Source: Bacteroidetes Order II. bacterium
Lineage (GTDB): Bacteria > Bacteroidota > Rhodothermia > Rhodothermales > UBA2364
Direction: 5' to 3'
DNA length: 64,000 nucleotides
Assembly: GCA_016788705.1 (NCBI GenBank)
Contig: JAEUSQ010000059.1
Coordinates: forward strand, 84,449 to 148,448
Numbering within the stretch: position 1 is the stretch's first letter; every line of letters starts with the position of its first letter. Shown one piece after another: positions 18,275 through 26,587 of this stretch. The notes beneath the pieces were generated by a model. It saw only the letters and a list, made by a program, of their open reading frames with translations. It had not been told where the DNA came from and did not search any database. The position numbers were made by a program, and so were the translations under genes.

Positions 18275-18968
18275 ATGCAAAAACAGTCTGATACCTCCCG
18301 AAATTTTTATGTTTGATGGAGCCTTTTGCTCTTGGTGTTTTCTACCGGAATGGCTGCCTCAACAGGCTACCGCCACCATACTATAAAAGCAATAGATACC
18401 CACCACACCTACTTGGTTCCCCTCGATACTGTAAAGACACTAATTGTGGAGGGCAAAATCAAGACCATCAAAACGATTGGTCATCATCTCCAAAACGTCA
18501 AGCCCGTCCGCATGACATTTACAGACGAAACCTATTTATATCTCTCTAAAGAAGAAGCCTTGAATCAGGGCATCACGCTACCACCAATATCCTCTGATCC
18601 CACAACTGGATCGGGAGTGCCTCCCAAGCCAAGAACAAGTCAGAACTTTTGTAGATACACCACCAGAGTTTCCAGGCGGATTAAATGGGTTGAACGGTTA
18701 CCTTCTAAAACACATCACGTATCCCCATAAGGCGCACGAGGAAGGAATTCAAGATACTGTTTTTATTCAATTTACTATTAATAAAAATGGCTCTATTACA
18801 GATACAGAGGTAGTGAAAGGTATTGGTGGAGGATGCGACGAAGAGGGGATTAGGTTGGTAAAAGCCATGCCTAAATGAAAGCCAGGGATGCATCAAGACA
18901 AAGTTGTAAAAGTCCGGCATACCATTCAGCTACGGTTTAAGATTCAATACAAAGTAATTAGTTTTTAG
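18275..18968 (+). pseudogene. Decayed duplicate of the C-terminal half of the M56-TonB protein
   Basis: The reading frame beginning ATGCAAAAACAG resembles residues about 305-546 of the upstream M56-TonB protein: WSLLLLVFSTG, DTVKTLIVEGKIKTI, MTFTDETYL, EEALNQGITLPP, then EFPGG, DTVFIQFTINKNG, GIGGGCDEEGIRLVKAMP and GMHQDKVVKVRHTI. It has a TGA at 18314 directly before the conserved Trp of the membrane helix and a frameshift upstream of about 18633, after which the next frame continues the homology. A second TGA at 18876 falls where the parent has PHWTPGMH. The metallopeptidase half is missing. It looks like a partial tandem duplication now decaying. A split functional product is unlikely but the downstream TonB-domain frame (about 18633-18878) could still be translated. 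Confidence 0.82.
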
Positions 18969-19113
18969 GCTCAGATACCGCGCCCTACTTTCCGATAAAT
19001 GGAAGCTAGGCGGCCATTAAATGGGGTATTTTCTTTCGGAACTTCAGGTGAAGGCTTTCGTGGAAGAAAACCATACTGTTGTATTTTTCTTTTTCCATAA
19101 AACCTCATGCCAT

Positions 19114-19701
19114 ATGTCACCGAAACGCCTCTTATTTGTGTTTGGATGGTTCTTATTCGCGACCACCGCCCATGCCCAATCTCCCCCAACGCCCAATCCG
19201 GAATGGCTATATGGCCGTTGGGAAGTGGTTTCTTATTCTGAACAAGGAACACAAGTAGATAAAAAACAAGACCCTATACCACAAGCCATCCAAGTTTACC
19301 AACAGATAAAAACCGAAAGGACCAAACGGTATTATGGATTTGATGCCGAATTGGACGATCTAAGTCGGCGTGCAAGCCGTGCGTTTCGGCGTTGGGTTAT
19401 GGAGGACAGTACCAGAGAAGTAAGACGTATCATCCATGCGGTCGAAACGCCGTTTGTAGCGGTTTTTTTTCGAGACAGCACCCTTTCCCTGTATAATAAA
19501 GACACGGAGGGACACATCAGTAATGCGCGGATTCATCGGTACAAAATGGCCGTCAATAGCCTGCACATGGAACCAGGGCCACAATATCAGCCAAAATGGT
19601 TTGTTCAGATACTGAATTTAACCGCCGATAGGATGCGTTTGTTTTTACCTGAAGAAGCTTCTATTGTAGAATTGGTCAAAACAGCCTACATCCTTCCATA
19701 A
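19114..19701 (+). CDS. Secreted hypothetical protein
   Basis: 195 residues from the ATG at 19114. This start is chosen because it begins a clear signal peptide (MSPKRLLFVFGWFLFATTAHAQ); the frame is open further upstream but without coding character. The mature protein opens with NPEWLYGRWEVVSY, a W-G-x-W pattern common at the start of lipocalin-like or DUF4488-type domains, then a charged helical stretch (about 60-100) and strands with FFRDSTLSLYNKDTEGHI. I do not recognise the family with certainty. It is probably periplasmic or surface-exposed. It ends before a strong shared terminator. Confidence 0.65.
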   Translation: MSPKRLLFVFGWFLFATTAHAQSPPTPNPEWLYGRWEVVSYSEQGTQVDKKQDPIPQAIQVYQQIKTERTKRYYGFDAELDDLSRRASRAFRRWVMEDSTREVRRIIHAVETPFVAVFFRDSTLSLYNKDTEGHISNARIHRYKMAVNSLHMEPGPQYQPKWFVQILNLTADRMRLFLPEEASIVELVKTAYILP

Positions 19702-19722
19702 CCCAATTTAGCACATTTGCAC

Positions 19723-19756
19723 AAAACGCCTCCTCTTTGCAAACGGGAGGCGTTTT
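19723..19756. terminator. Bidirectional terminator between convergent genes
   Basis: A perfect 11-bp stem (19723-19733 with 19746-19756, arm AAAACGCCTCC) has T-rich ends on both strands. It serves both the secreted hypothetical gene and the metallophosphoesterase gene. Confidence 0.88.
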
Positions 19757-19778
19757 GCTTTGCGGGTCTTACCCAACC

Positions 19779-21260
19779 TCAAAGGGTTGAACGATACGTG
19801 CGACCAAACGGATCAATGGCTTCAACGATAACTTGAACCCCTTTTGCCGGATCAGGCGCATAAAATAAATGGTGTGTCCGGTTGGGTTCCGCCCACGTCC
19901 GCCGAGATGGTTTTTGATTGCCCAGCATTTGCTCAACCGCCAAAGGGTCATACCCGAGACGACGCGACATCCGGCCCTTTCGGATACCATCTTCGTACCA
20001 AGCGACCTGCCAATCTGGATTCCAATCCCAGACATTGGCCACAAACTCGTCTGGGGCTTTGGGTTCACTTCCCGTTTTGTATAGCCGTAGCTGATGGTCA
20101 TCTGCTTGTCCGGTAGCTTTGTATCGCCAAGAAACGGACTCGCCATTGACCTCGAAGACCGCATAGCCATTGGGGGTGCCATCCGAACAAATATCACCGC
20201 TCCACCATGCACCACAGACCGTCGCGAGAATATGTTCATGTACTCCCCCTTCATAAACATGTTCATGTTCGTGGGTATGCCCAGAAATGACATGTGTTTG
20301 ATAGGGTTTGAGCAGGCGGTAAATGGCTTCACGGTTGGTCACGCAGTTGGCAATATTAGGCCGAGACTCGCCGTCGCGGGCATATTGTGTAGAAAGGCCC
20401 GGAATATGCCAAAAAAGAACCACCGGACGACCTTTTTCTACCAAAGCCAAGTCTTGTTCTAGCCAAGTTAATTGCTCTTGATGGATGTAGCCCAAATAAC
20501 CGCTTTTTACCCACATCACATCTTCCAAAACCACATAATGCACCGCACCCCGGTTAAAAGAATAATATGTGGGTCCAAAATGACGGGTAAATGTACGGGT
20601 AGAGGACTCGTCTGTGAATCCATCAAAATCTAAATCGTGGTTACCCATCACTTGGAAAAAAGGAATCCCTGTTTTTTGAACGCCTGCTTCATAATCTGGA
20701 TATAGCGATAGATCGTCAAACATGATGTCTCCTACCGAAACACCAAAAGCAGCCGTTCCGGCACGGAGTGTTTGTTGAATGTCGGGCACAGTCTCGTCCA
20801 GAAAGCGTGCCGTTTCATATTTATTTTGGGTCTGAACATCGCCCAATGCCAAAAAACGGTGGTTCTCCTGCGGGACCTCTTCCGGTTGTAATACAAAAAG
20901 GGCCGTCATCTCCCCTTTCTTATCTGGTTGAATAGCCTGATAAAACCGTGCAGTTCCCGTTGCATTTCGGGGAATTTTATATCCCGCTGGAATGCTGATA
21001 TAGACAAAGGGCCGATTAGCGGCAGAAACTAAAGTGAAGACCCCTTTCGCATCGGTAACCACCACCGATACCCCATCCGTCACAGCCACATGTGGAATGC
21101 CTTTGCCATTACTTTGCACCGCCCCACGAATCCGAACAGGCATATAAGGAGAGAAATTCATCGGAAGTGGCCGATACGGATCGGAAATGATCCACTCTGG
21201 AATGGCAAGCGCCGGAATAGCCCATGCACTACTTTGTTTAAGGAAGCGTCTCCGGTTCAT
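19779..21260 (-). CDS. Tat-exported calcineurin-like metallophosphoesterase
   Basis: 493 residues. The N-terminus MNRRRFLKQSSAWAIPALAI is a twin-arginine signal. A beta domain (about 40-125, of the kind called MetallophosN) precedes the catalytic domain with LGDVQ (Asp141), VGDIMFDD (Asp178), MGNHD (Asn207, His208), FWHIPG and SGHTHEHEH, the metal ligands of calcineurin-like enzymes. The first block is LGD rather than the common D-x-H, which is seen in this extracytoplasmic subfamily. A C-terminal beta domain (about 385-493) completes the usual three-domain layout. Probably a periplasmic phosphodiesterase or phosphatase; its substrate is unknown. Confidence 0.9.
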   Translation of the reverse strand: MNRRRFLKQSSAWAIPALAIPEWIISDPYRPLPMNFSPYMPVRIRGAVQSNGKGIPHVAVTDGVSVVVTDAKGVFTLVSAANRPFVYISIPAGYKIPRNATGTARFYQAIQPDKKGEMTALFVLQPEEVPQENHRFLALGDVQTQNKYETARFLDETVPDIQQTLRAGTAAFGVSVGDIMFDDLSLYPDYEAGVQKTGIPFFQVMGNHDLDFDGFTDESSTRTFTRHFGPTYYSFNRGAVHYVVLEDVMWVKSGYLGYIHQEQLTWLEQDLALVEKGRPVVLFWHIPGLSTQYARDGESRPNIANCVTNREAIYRLLKPYQTHVISGHTHEHEHVYEGGVHEHILATVCGAWWSGDICSDGTPNGYAVFEVNGESVSWRYKATGQADDHQLRLYKTGSEPKAPDEFVANVWDWNPDWQVAWYEDGIRKGRMSRRLGYDPLAVEQMLGNQKPSRRTWAEPNRTHHLFYAPDPAKGVQVIVEAIDPFGRTYRSTL

Positions 21261-21374
21261 AAAGTTTATGGTTTAGGTGAAGGGAATAGTGTTCTAACAT
21301 ACACTAACTTTATGCCATGATCAAGAAACAAAAAGTATTATATTAGTATCAGATTATAACCAACTATTTTAACC

Positions 21375-22169
21375 ATGAAAATTATCTTATACTATCAAAT
21401 AGCACCTATCTTATTTATGTTCTCCTTTTTTACAGGTGGTTGTGTAAGTACCTATACACTTGGAACGGCTGTTGTCCCACACTTAGAAAAGGCAGGTGAT
21501 TGGGATCTCATGGTGGACGCGCGAAACCTTCAAATAAGCAGTGCTATAACCAAAGACCTTGCGGTCAATCTACATGCGCATTACAAAAAAGGAATAGTTG
21601 ATTTTTGGGTACTTGACACTGAACTTGGGGTTAGCAAGCGGTTGGAAACTGCGGTTGGTGCTTATAATATTCCTTTGTCTCCTTCTGTTCGAATGGCGAT
21701 TTGGGGTGGTGGTGGTTTCGGGGATTTAAAAACCTATTTCTATAGTGATAGAAAGAGGATTTACGATCAACGGGTTCCTTTGCGTCGGCTGTTTGTGCAG
21801 CCTAGTTTAACCTATACTTTTACTCCTCCAGTGCATTGGGTAAGGTGGAAAAATTATGGTCTTTTGTCTGATCTAATCGCAAGGGCTACTTTGAGTCTTG
21901 AAGTGGCCCAAATTAGGGCAGGAGACGCACAACAAGACTGCGACCCCGTCTTGAACAGTTATTGTACTCCAGTCGAAAAAGGGGGTTCATTTATCCACAC
22001 CGAGACAGCCTTTACTTTAAAAATAGGCAACAACCGCAGGGGTGTTTTTGGCCAGATCAAGACTTCAGACCGTTTAGGTACAGATCCGTATGAGTATCAA
22101 GAGGAACTTACTAAAACGTGGAATCCACTCCTCATTCAAGGGGGACTGTATCTCAACTTTGGCCGTTAG
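21375..22169 (+). CDS. Hypothetical lipoprotein, beta-rich
   Basis: 264 residues. A hydrophobic N-terminus ends in FTGGC (Cys23), a lipobox, so the mature protein is probably an outer-membrane lipoprotein. The rest alternates aromatic and polar residues in short strands and ends in LYLNFGR, a C-terminal aromatic pattern like that of beta-barrel proteins. One Cys pair (CDPVLNSYC) could form a disulfide. The family is not recognised. It is convergent with, and overlaps by four bases, the next gene. A sequence 13/15 identical to the BlaI operator lies 27 bp upstream of the start. Confidence 0.65.
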   Translation: MKIILYYQIAPILFMFSFFTGGCVSTYTLGTAVVPHLEKAGDWDLMVDARNLQISSAITKDLAVNLHAHYKKGIVDFWVLDTELGVSKRLETAVGAYNIPLSPSVRMAIWGGGGFGDLKTYFYSDRKRIYDQRVPLRRLFVQPSLTYTFTPPVHWVRWKNYGLLSDLIARATLSLEVAQIRAGDAQQDCDPVLNSYCTPVEKGGSFIHTETAFTLKIGNNRRGVFGQIKTSDRLGTDPYEYQEELTKTWNPLLIQGGLYLNFGR

Positions 22170-23029
22170 CGACGCCGGTTAATGAGCTGTACGGACAAAA
22201 TAACAGGGCTTTGCTGACTGCGTTTGGGTTCTAAAAATGCGTTGGTTACGGAGATTCGAATCAGGCTATTCAGATCCACCCCAAACGTCCAACGACCAGA
22301 AACAAACGGATGAAATTGCTTGCTGGTCAACCCTAAGTGTCGGTAAAAATCATCCGACCCCAACACAGCAGAAAGCCGAGTTTGTGCAAAAAACTGAAAC
22401 GTTTTGGAGACAGAAAGCAATAACCCTTGTGCCTCGAAGCCAATGTCTGCATTATAGCCTGGATTTGTAATGGCGGCATTGAGGGCCGGGATATCAAGCC
22501 CCACCCGTGGCAGAAAAACGAGAGAAACACGGGCCATCTCGTAGCGCTCGTGGAAAGCACTTTTGGTAACAATCGGCACATAAAGGTACATCATACCATT
22601 TCCCCCCCCGCTCAAGAATTGGGCCATGGTGGTTTTGGTAGAGTCTTGTCCTGTATTCACTAATGCCCCAAATCCAATCCGGCCATATCCTAAGGTTTTG
22701 CCCAGAAACAGATAATCACTCAGGAATTCGGCAAAAAGCGTGGCGCCGTTTTTAGAAAGTGAAAAAGAAACATTATCCACTGCTGCTCCCGTTTCACCAC
22801 CAAAATAGTTTTTGGCATCTGGTAACGTGGCCAATACGGCTTTCCGACCCGGTTTTTTGTCTCTTTCCTCCATTTTAGGGCTATCACCTTGTGCTGGATC
22901 CTCCAACACATCTTCCAGCAAAGCCTCCTCCTTTTCCAATTCAGGTTTGCTTTTTAAGGCTTGTGGAGCAATTTGGGCACGACAAAGAATGGCCGAAAGG
23001 CTTAAGAACAAAATGGTCAGTAACTTCAT
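22166..23029 (-). CDS. Hypothetical outer-membrane/periplasmic protein
   Basis: 287 residues from the ATG at 23029, chosen because it opens a signal peptide (MKLLTILFLSLSAILCRAQ); the frame continues upstream without coding character. A charged segment (about 30-60, rich in Glu, Asp and Lys) precedes a beta-rich domain with many aromatic residues (YFGGETGAAVDNVSFSL, LFAEFLSDYLFLG, FHPFVSGRWTFGVDLNSL) that reads like a small outer-membrane barrel. No known family is recognised. Its stop overlaps that of the convergent lipoprotein gene. Confidence 0.6.
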   Translation of the reverse strand: MKLLTILFLSLSAILCRAQIAPQALKSKPELEKEEALLEDVLEDPAQGDSPKMEERDKKPGRKAVLATLPDAKNYFGGETGAAVDNVSFSLSKNGATLFAEFLSDYLFLGKTLGYGRIGFGALVNTGQDSTKTTMAQFLSGGGNGMMYLYVPIVTKSAFHERYEMARVSLVFLPRVGLDIPALNAAITNPGYNADIGFEAQGLLLSVSKTFQFFAQTRLSAVLGSDDFYRHLGLTSKQFHPFVSGRWTFGVDLNSLIRISVTNAFLEPKRSQQSPVILSVQLINRRR

Positions 23030-23240
23030 TTTGGTATAGGTCTGCTTGGCGAAAGTCGGGTGCCCAATAAGAGCCCTTTTCAATTTGCACATAATATAAT
23101 GCCTTCATGGGTTATCCGTATGGCAAAATCAAAACGGTTAAACGTGGAACGGTTCGGGCCTCTAAGCGTTTTTACTTTTTTAAACAGCAACGTTCTTCAA
23201 CGACCTCCTTTTCTTCACTCCCAACCATGCCCTTTACAAT

Positions 23241-24065
23241 ATGAAAAAATGGATGCTACTTTGGATTTTACCCGCCTTTATACTAATCGCGGCCTACCCC
23301 AACGGGCCTGCCAAAGAAGGTGCACAAACAACCAGTGCGCCCTTGCCCGGAGGCAATACCGAATATTCTTGTAACAACTGCCATGCTCAAGGGGCAAATT
23401 ATGGTGTGCAGGCGGTTATTGAGCTTTTTGAAAGCGGGACTTCTAATCTTGTTACCGAGTATGTACCCGGAACGGCTTATGACGTGAAGATGTCAGCAAG
23501 CACCACCACAAACCCTGCTGGATTTGGCTTCCAAATGACAGCCATTAGAAACGACAATTTGGAAAGTGCCGGACAATTTTCTTTGCCGATGAATGCCGCC
23601 AGAATAATTGCGCTAAATAACCGGATCTATGTGGAACACACACAAAGACTTGCGAATAGCGTAAAAACATATGCTACCAAATGGCAGGCTCCGCAAATAG
23701 GGACCGGAACCGTTACCTTTTATGGCAACGTCCTTGCTGTCAATGGTAATGGGGGAACCAATGGGGATATGACGGCAAAAGCAACTTTAGTGCTAAGGGA
23801 AAAATCATTGACGCCCACGGAAAGAGAGACGTCGGCAGACGTATTTGCGCTTCAGGTCTTCCCCAATCCGGTTGCCGCGAACGTGCAGATTTTGAGTGTC
23901 CGCCCTGTAGCCCTGCGGGTATTTGACCTTAACGGACGGCAAGTATTTGCTTCAACACAAACCCAATTGGCCGAAATCAACACCCAAAACTGGCCACGTG
24001 GCTACTATCTGATTCGTGCTGAAGATGGCCTACATACCACCATCAAACCATTTATAAAGAATTAA
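23241..24065 (+). CDS. T9SS-sorted choice-of-anchor V-type protein with one CxxCH haem-binding motif
   Basis: 274 residues. A signal peptide (about 1-19) is followed by GAPLPGG-type text and CNNCH (Cys44, Cys47, His48), a c-type haem attachment motif. The next 140 residues form a beta-sandwich-like domain with VPGTAYDVKM and GFGFQMTAIR, the pattern of choice-of-anchor V/Reeler-like proteins. The C-terminus (about 200-274) has FPNPVAANVQIL and RGYYLIRAEDG, a T9SS sorting domain. It is first in a four-gene run with a Rieske protein, a His-rich membrane protein and YceI, suggesting an extracytoplasmic redox role. An axial ligand other than His48 cannot be assigned. Confidence 0.82.
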   Translation: MKKWMLLWILPAFILIAAYPNGPAKEGAQTTSAPLPGGNTEYSCNNCHAQGANYGVQAVIELFESGTSNLVTEYVPGTAYDVKMSASTTTNPAGFGFQMTAIRNDNLESAGQFSLPMNAARIIALNNRIYVEHTQRLANSVKTYATKWQAPQIGTGTVTFYGNVLAVNGNGGTNGDMTAKATLVLREKSLTPTERETSADVFALQVFPNPVAANVQILSVRPVALRVFDLNGRQVFASTQTQLAEINTQNWPRGYYLIRAEDGLHTTIKPFIKN

Positions 24066-24094
24066 TTTTTCACACCAATTATACATATTTAAAT

Positions 24095-24535
24095 ATGACC
24101 AAATCATCTCAAACCCGACGCACCTTTTTAAAGGATTCTTGCAGTGTACTGGTGGCCTTTGGGCTTGCAGCCTATGGCATCAACGTGGCTGGCTGCGATA
24201 CCACTGAGGAACCCACAGACGGGATTACCATCAGCGGAAAAACCATGAACATAGACCTATCCATTGTATCTGCATTGAATGCCGATAAAGGCTTTCTGAT
24301 GTCGAGCAGTGCCAAAGCAATTGTCATCAATGATGGTGGAACCTTCCGGGCATTTTCCAATGTTTGTCCGCATGAAGGAAACCCTGTAACCAGTTTCGAT
24401 GGTAGCCAAATTCGTTGTGTCCATCATGGTTGGACATTCTCCACCACCGGAACAAAAACCGGAGTCGCGCAAAAAAACCTTACCACGCTCGCAATTACCA
24501 AAAGCGGCAATATTTTGACCGTCACGCTCTTATGA
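24095..24535 (+). CDS. Tat-exported Rieske [2Fe-2S] lipoprotein
   Basis: 146 residues. RRTFLK at 8-13 marks a twin-arginine signal, ending in VAGC (Cys34), which looks like a lipobox. The cluster ligands are C91-P-H93 and C108-V-H-H111, followed by GWTF, the standard Rieske fold. It is small and single-domain, so it is an electron-transfer ferredoxin-like protein rather than a bc1 subunit. Its stop overlaps the next gene's ATG (ATGA), showing translational coupling. Neighbours suggest it passes electrons between a surface c-type haem and membrane-bound haem. Confidence 0.92.
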   Translation: MTKSSQTRRTFLKDSCSVLVAFGLAAYGINVAGCDTTEEPTDGITISGKTMNIDLSIVSALNADKGFLMSSSAKAIVINDGGTFRAFSNVCPHEGNPVTSFDGSQIRCVHHGWTFSTTGTKTGVAQKNLTTLAITKSGNILTVTLL

Positions 24536-25143
24536 AAACGTTTATTTTAGTACTCCTTAGTACTTTATTTCCTTCATTTGCTGTTTCACAAGATGCAGAT
24601 AGTCTGCTCGCTCTTTTAGACAGTAGCCAAGATGCAACCCCGTTACTTCCGGAGCAGATGAGCGTTGCCAAACGCTGGCTTTGGAGTGAAAAAGGGCTTA
24701 TGCGCAAAACAGGAATCTTTCCACTAACAACCGAAGACCGACAGCGCGAACTTCGCCTCCGCCGCAAAATGCTTAAGACCCATCAGGTGGCCGGATATGC
24801 CACCTCTGCACTGATGTTAGGAACCGCCATTGCTGGGCAAAAGGCTTATGACGGAGAATGGAGCGGAAACATCCACAAGAGTATTGAACTGGTAATGGCC
24901 ACAAGTTATGCAGTAACGGGTGCCTTGTCGTTGCTTTCTCCTCCGCCCTTATTGGTTGAAGGCAAAAAGTTGAGCAACATTAAAGTACACCGAATTTTGG
25001 CCTACGTCCACGGAACAGGAATGATTACAAACGGTCTTTTTGGCGAAACAATGCTCCAAACTGGCCGCCGAGACCTCCATCGTGTGGTTGGATATACAAC
25101 CGCCGGAGCACTTTGGGGCGCAATGATCGTGATGAAGTTCTGA
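24532..25143 (+). CDS. Four-helix membrane protein with one His at the start of each helix (cytochrome b561-like)
   Basis: 203 residues from the ATG at 24532, which overlaps the Rieske stop and begins a signal peptide (MKTFILVLLSTLFPSFAVSQ). After a charged region come four hydrophobic helices, each opened by His: KTHQVAGYATSALM, NIHKSIELVMATSYAV, KVHRILAYVHGTG and DLHRVVGYTTAGAL. Because helices alternate direction, the His of helices 1 and 3 face one side and those of 2 and 4 the other. This is the arrangement of two bis-His haems in cytochrome b561-type proteins. That it binds haem is inference; the family name is not certain. Confidence 0.75.
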   Translation: MKTFILVLLSTLFPSFAVSQDADSLLALLDSSQDATPLLPEQMSVAKRWLWSEKGLMRKTGIFPLTTEDRQRELRLRRKMLKTHQVAGYATSALMLGTAIAGQKAYDGEWSGNIHKSIELVMATSYAVTGALSLLSPPPLLVEGKKLSNIKVHRILAYVHGTGMITNGLFGETMLQTGRRDLHRVVGYTTAGALWGAMIVMKF

Positions 25144-25197
25144 CCCCCTAACCTTTTGGTTACCATCTCGTACCTATGAGCAATTTCCACTAAATCC

Positions 25198-25740
25198 ATG
25201 ACCATGAAAAGTTTTATCCTCTTCTTTTTGCTCTTTTTTCCCTTTGCCTTACAGGCGCAAAACAACCTAAACATCCTTAAAAAGGAGTCCTATATTCAAT
25301 ACACCCTCACCCACCCAATGCATGTGGTTGTGGGAAAAAGTGCCGAGCTTTCAGGGGTATTGCGGTATAATGCCGCCACGAAATCGTTCATCAGCACCGC
25401 CATTGCTGCCCCCGTCCGGTCTTTCGACTCTGGAAATGGTAGCCGCGATTCTCACATGCTCGAAGTGGTAGAGGGCCTAAAATTCCCCCGCATCACCTTT
25501 ACCAGCAATGAAGTTCGTGTAAATGGGGAGAACTTAAACATCAAAGGTAATCTGACGTTTCACGGCGTAACAAAGCCCGTCAGTTTTACGGCTAAAACCT
25601 GGACAAAGGACAACAAGGTTTATGTACAGGGAAAAACGGAGGTTAGCCTCACCGCTTTTAATGTAGAGAAGCCCTCATTTATGATGGTGGAAGCAAAAGA
25701 TGAACTAAAGATTGAATTCCGGGCGGTATTCCAACTGTAA
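25198..25740 (+). CDS. YceI family periplasmic protein
   Basis: 180 residues. A signal peptide (about 1-22, ending LQAQ) leads into the YceI lipocalin-like barrel: YTLTHPMHVVVGKSAELSG, FDSGNGSRDSHMLEV, FPRITFTSNEV and GNLTFHGVTKPVSF. Family members bind polyisoprenoid or amphiphilic molecules in the barrel. The start could also be the second Met (25204). It closes the redox operon 54 bp after the four-helix gene. YceI genes are often found next to b561-type cytochromes, which supports both calls. Confidence 0.93.
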   Translation: MTMKSFILFFLLFFPFALQAQNNLNILKKESYIQYTLTHPMHVVVGKSAELSGVLRYNAATKSFISTAIAAPVRSFDSGNGSRDSHMLEVVEGLKFPRITFTSNEVRVNGENLNIKGNLTFHGVTKPVSFTAKTWTKDNKVYVQGKTEVSLTAFNVEKPSFMMVEAKDELKIEFRAVFQL

Positions 25741-25912
25741 AACCGCCTTCGTATGTCCCAAAAAAGCCCTTGTATGCCTTGTGTGTACAGGGGTTTTTGA
25801 TTTTCCCACGGATTGTTATCAGATGAAAATACATTGTACGAGAAGCCCTTGGCCCTTCGCAAGCCTTAGCTTATGCTGTAAATACCCCTCTTTTGAAAAA
25901 GAAGATTTCAGA

Positions 25913-26572
25913 ATGTCTATGACCCAAGCCCTTATTTTTGATATGGATGGCACGATTGTGGACAATATGGCAGTTCACATCGAAGTATGGCTATCCCTTT
26001 TGGCAAGACACGGGGTTACCCAAACCGCCGAAGATTTTCATCATACGTCATCAGGAAAAACAAATCCTGAAATATTACGGTACTATTTAGGGCCTCATCT
26101 GAGTGACACAAGCGTTTCGGCATTGGGGGAAGAAAAAGAATTATTATACCGGACAGTCTATAAAGATCGCTTATCAGCCATAACTGGACTTTATGAAATA
26201 CTGGGAGAAGCTCGCGGCAAGGGCCTTCGCCTCGCGCTGGCTACGTCTGCACCACCCGTTAATGTCTCTTTTGTGCTGAATGGTTTGCACCTAAAAGACA
26301 CCTTTGACGCCATTGTTACCGCAGAGGATGTTCTCTTGGGCAAACCAAATCCAGAGGCTTTTCTTACCGCTTCCAAGCGATTAAAATGCGATCCGGTGCA
26401 TTGTGTTGTGTTTGAAGATGCCCCAGTTGGCATTCAAGCAGCGCAACGGGCTGGTATGCGCTGTGTAGTCGTGGCCACCTCGCCAGTCTCGCCCTCCGAT
26501 GCAGCAGCGCCACATGTCCTCCAAGTAGTTCAGGATTTTACGATGGTGGACCGTCGTTTATTGGACCTTTAG
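25913..26572 (+). CDS. HAD superfamily hydrolase, beta-phosphoglucomutase-like
   Basis: 219 residues from the ATG at 25913. The frame is open upstream but that part is Cys-rich and unlike the family. Motif I is FDMDGT (nucleophile Asp and acid/base Asp), motif II LATSAPP, motif III the Lys of GKPNPEAF, and motif IV FEDAPVGIQAA. The helical cap between motifs I and II gives class IA. It could be a phosphatase or a beta-phosphoglucomutase; the cap residues do not decide. It is convergent with coaX, with 15 bp between the stops. Confidence 0.9.
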   Translation: MSMTQALIFDMDGTIVDNMAVHIEVWLSLLARHGVTQTAEDFHHTSSGKTNPEILRYYLGPHLSDTSVSALGEEKELLYRTVYKDRLSAITGLYEILGEARGKGLRLALATSAPPVNVSFVLNGLHLKDTFDAIVTAEDVLLGKPNPEAFLTASKRLKCDPVHCVVFEDAPVGIQAAQRAGMRCVVVATSPVSPSDAAAPHVLQVVQDFTMVDRRLLDL

Positions 26573-26587
26573 GTTGTGGTGAAAATA

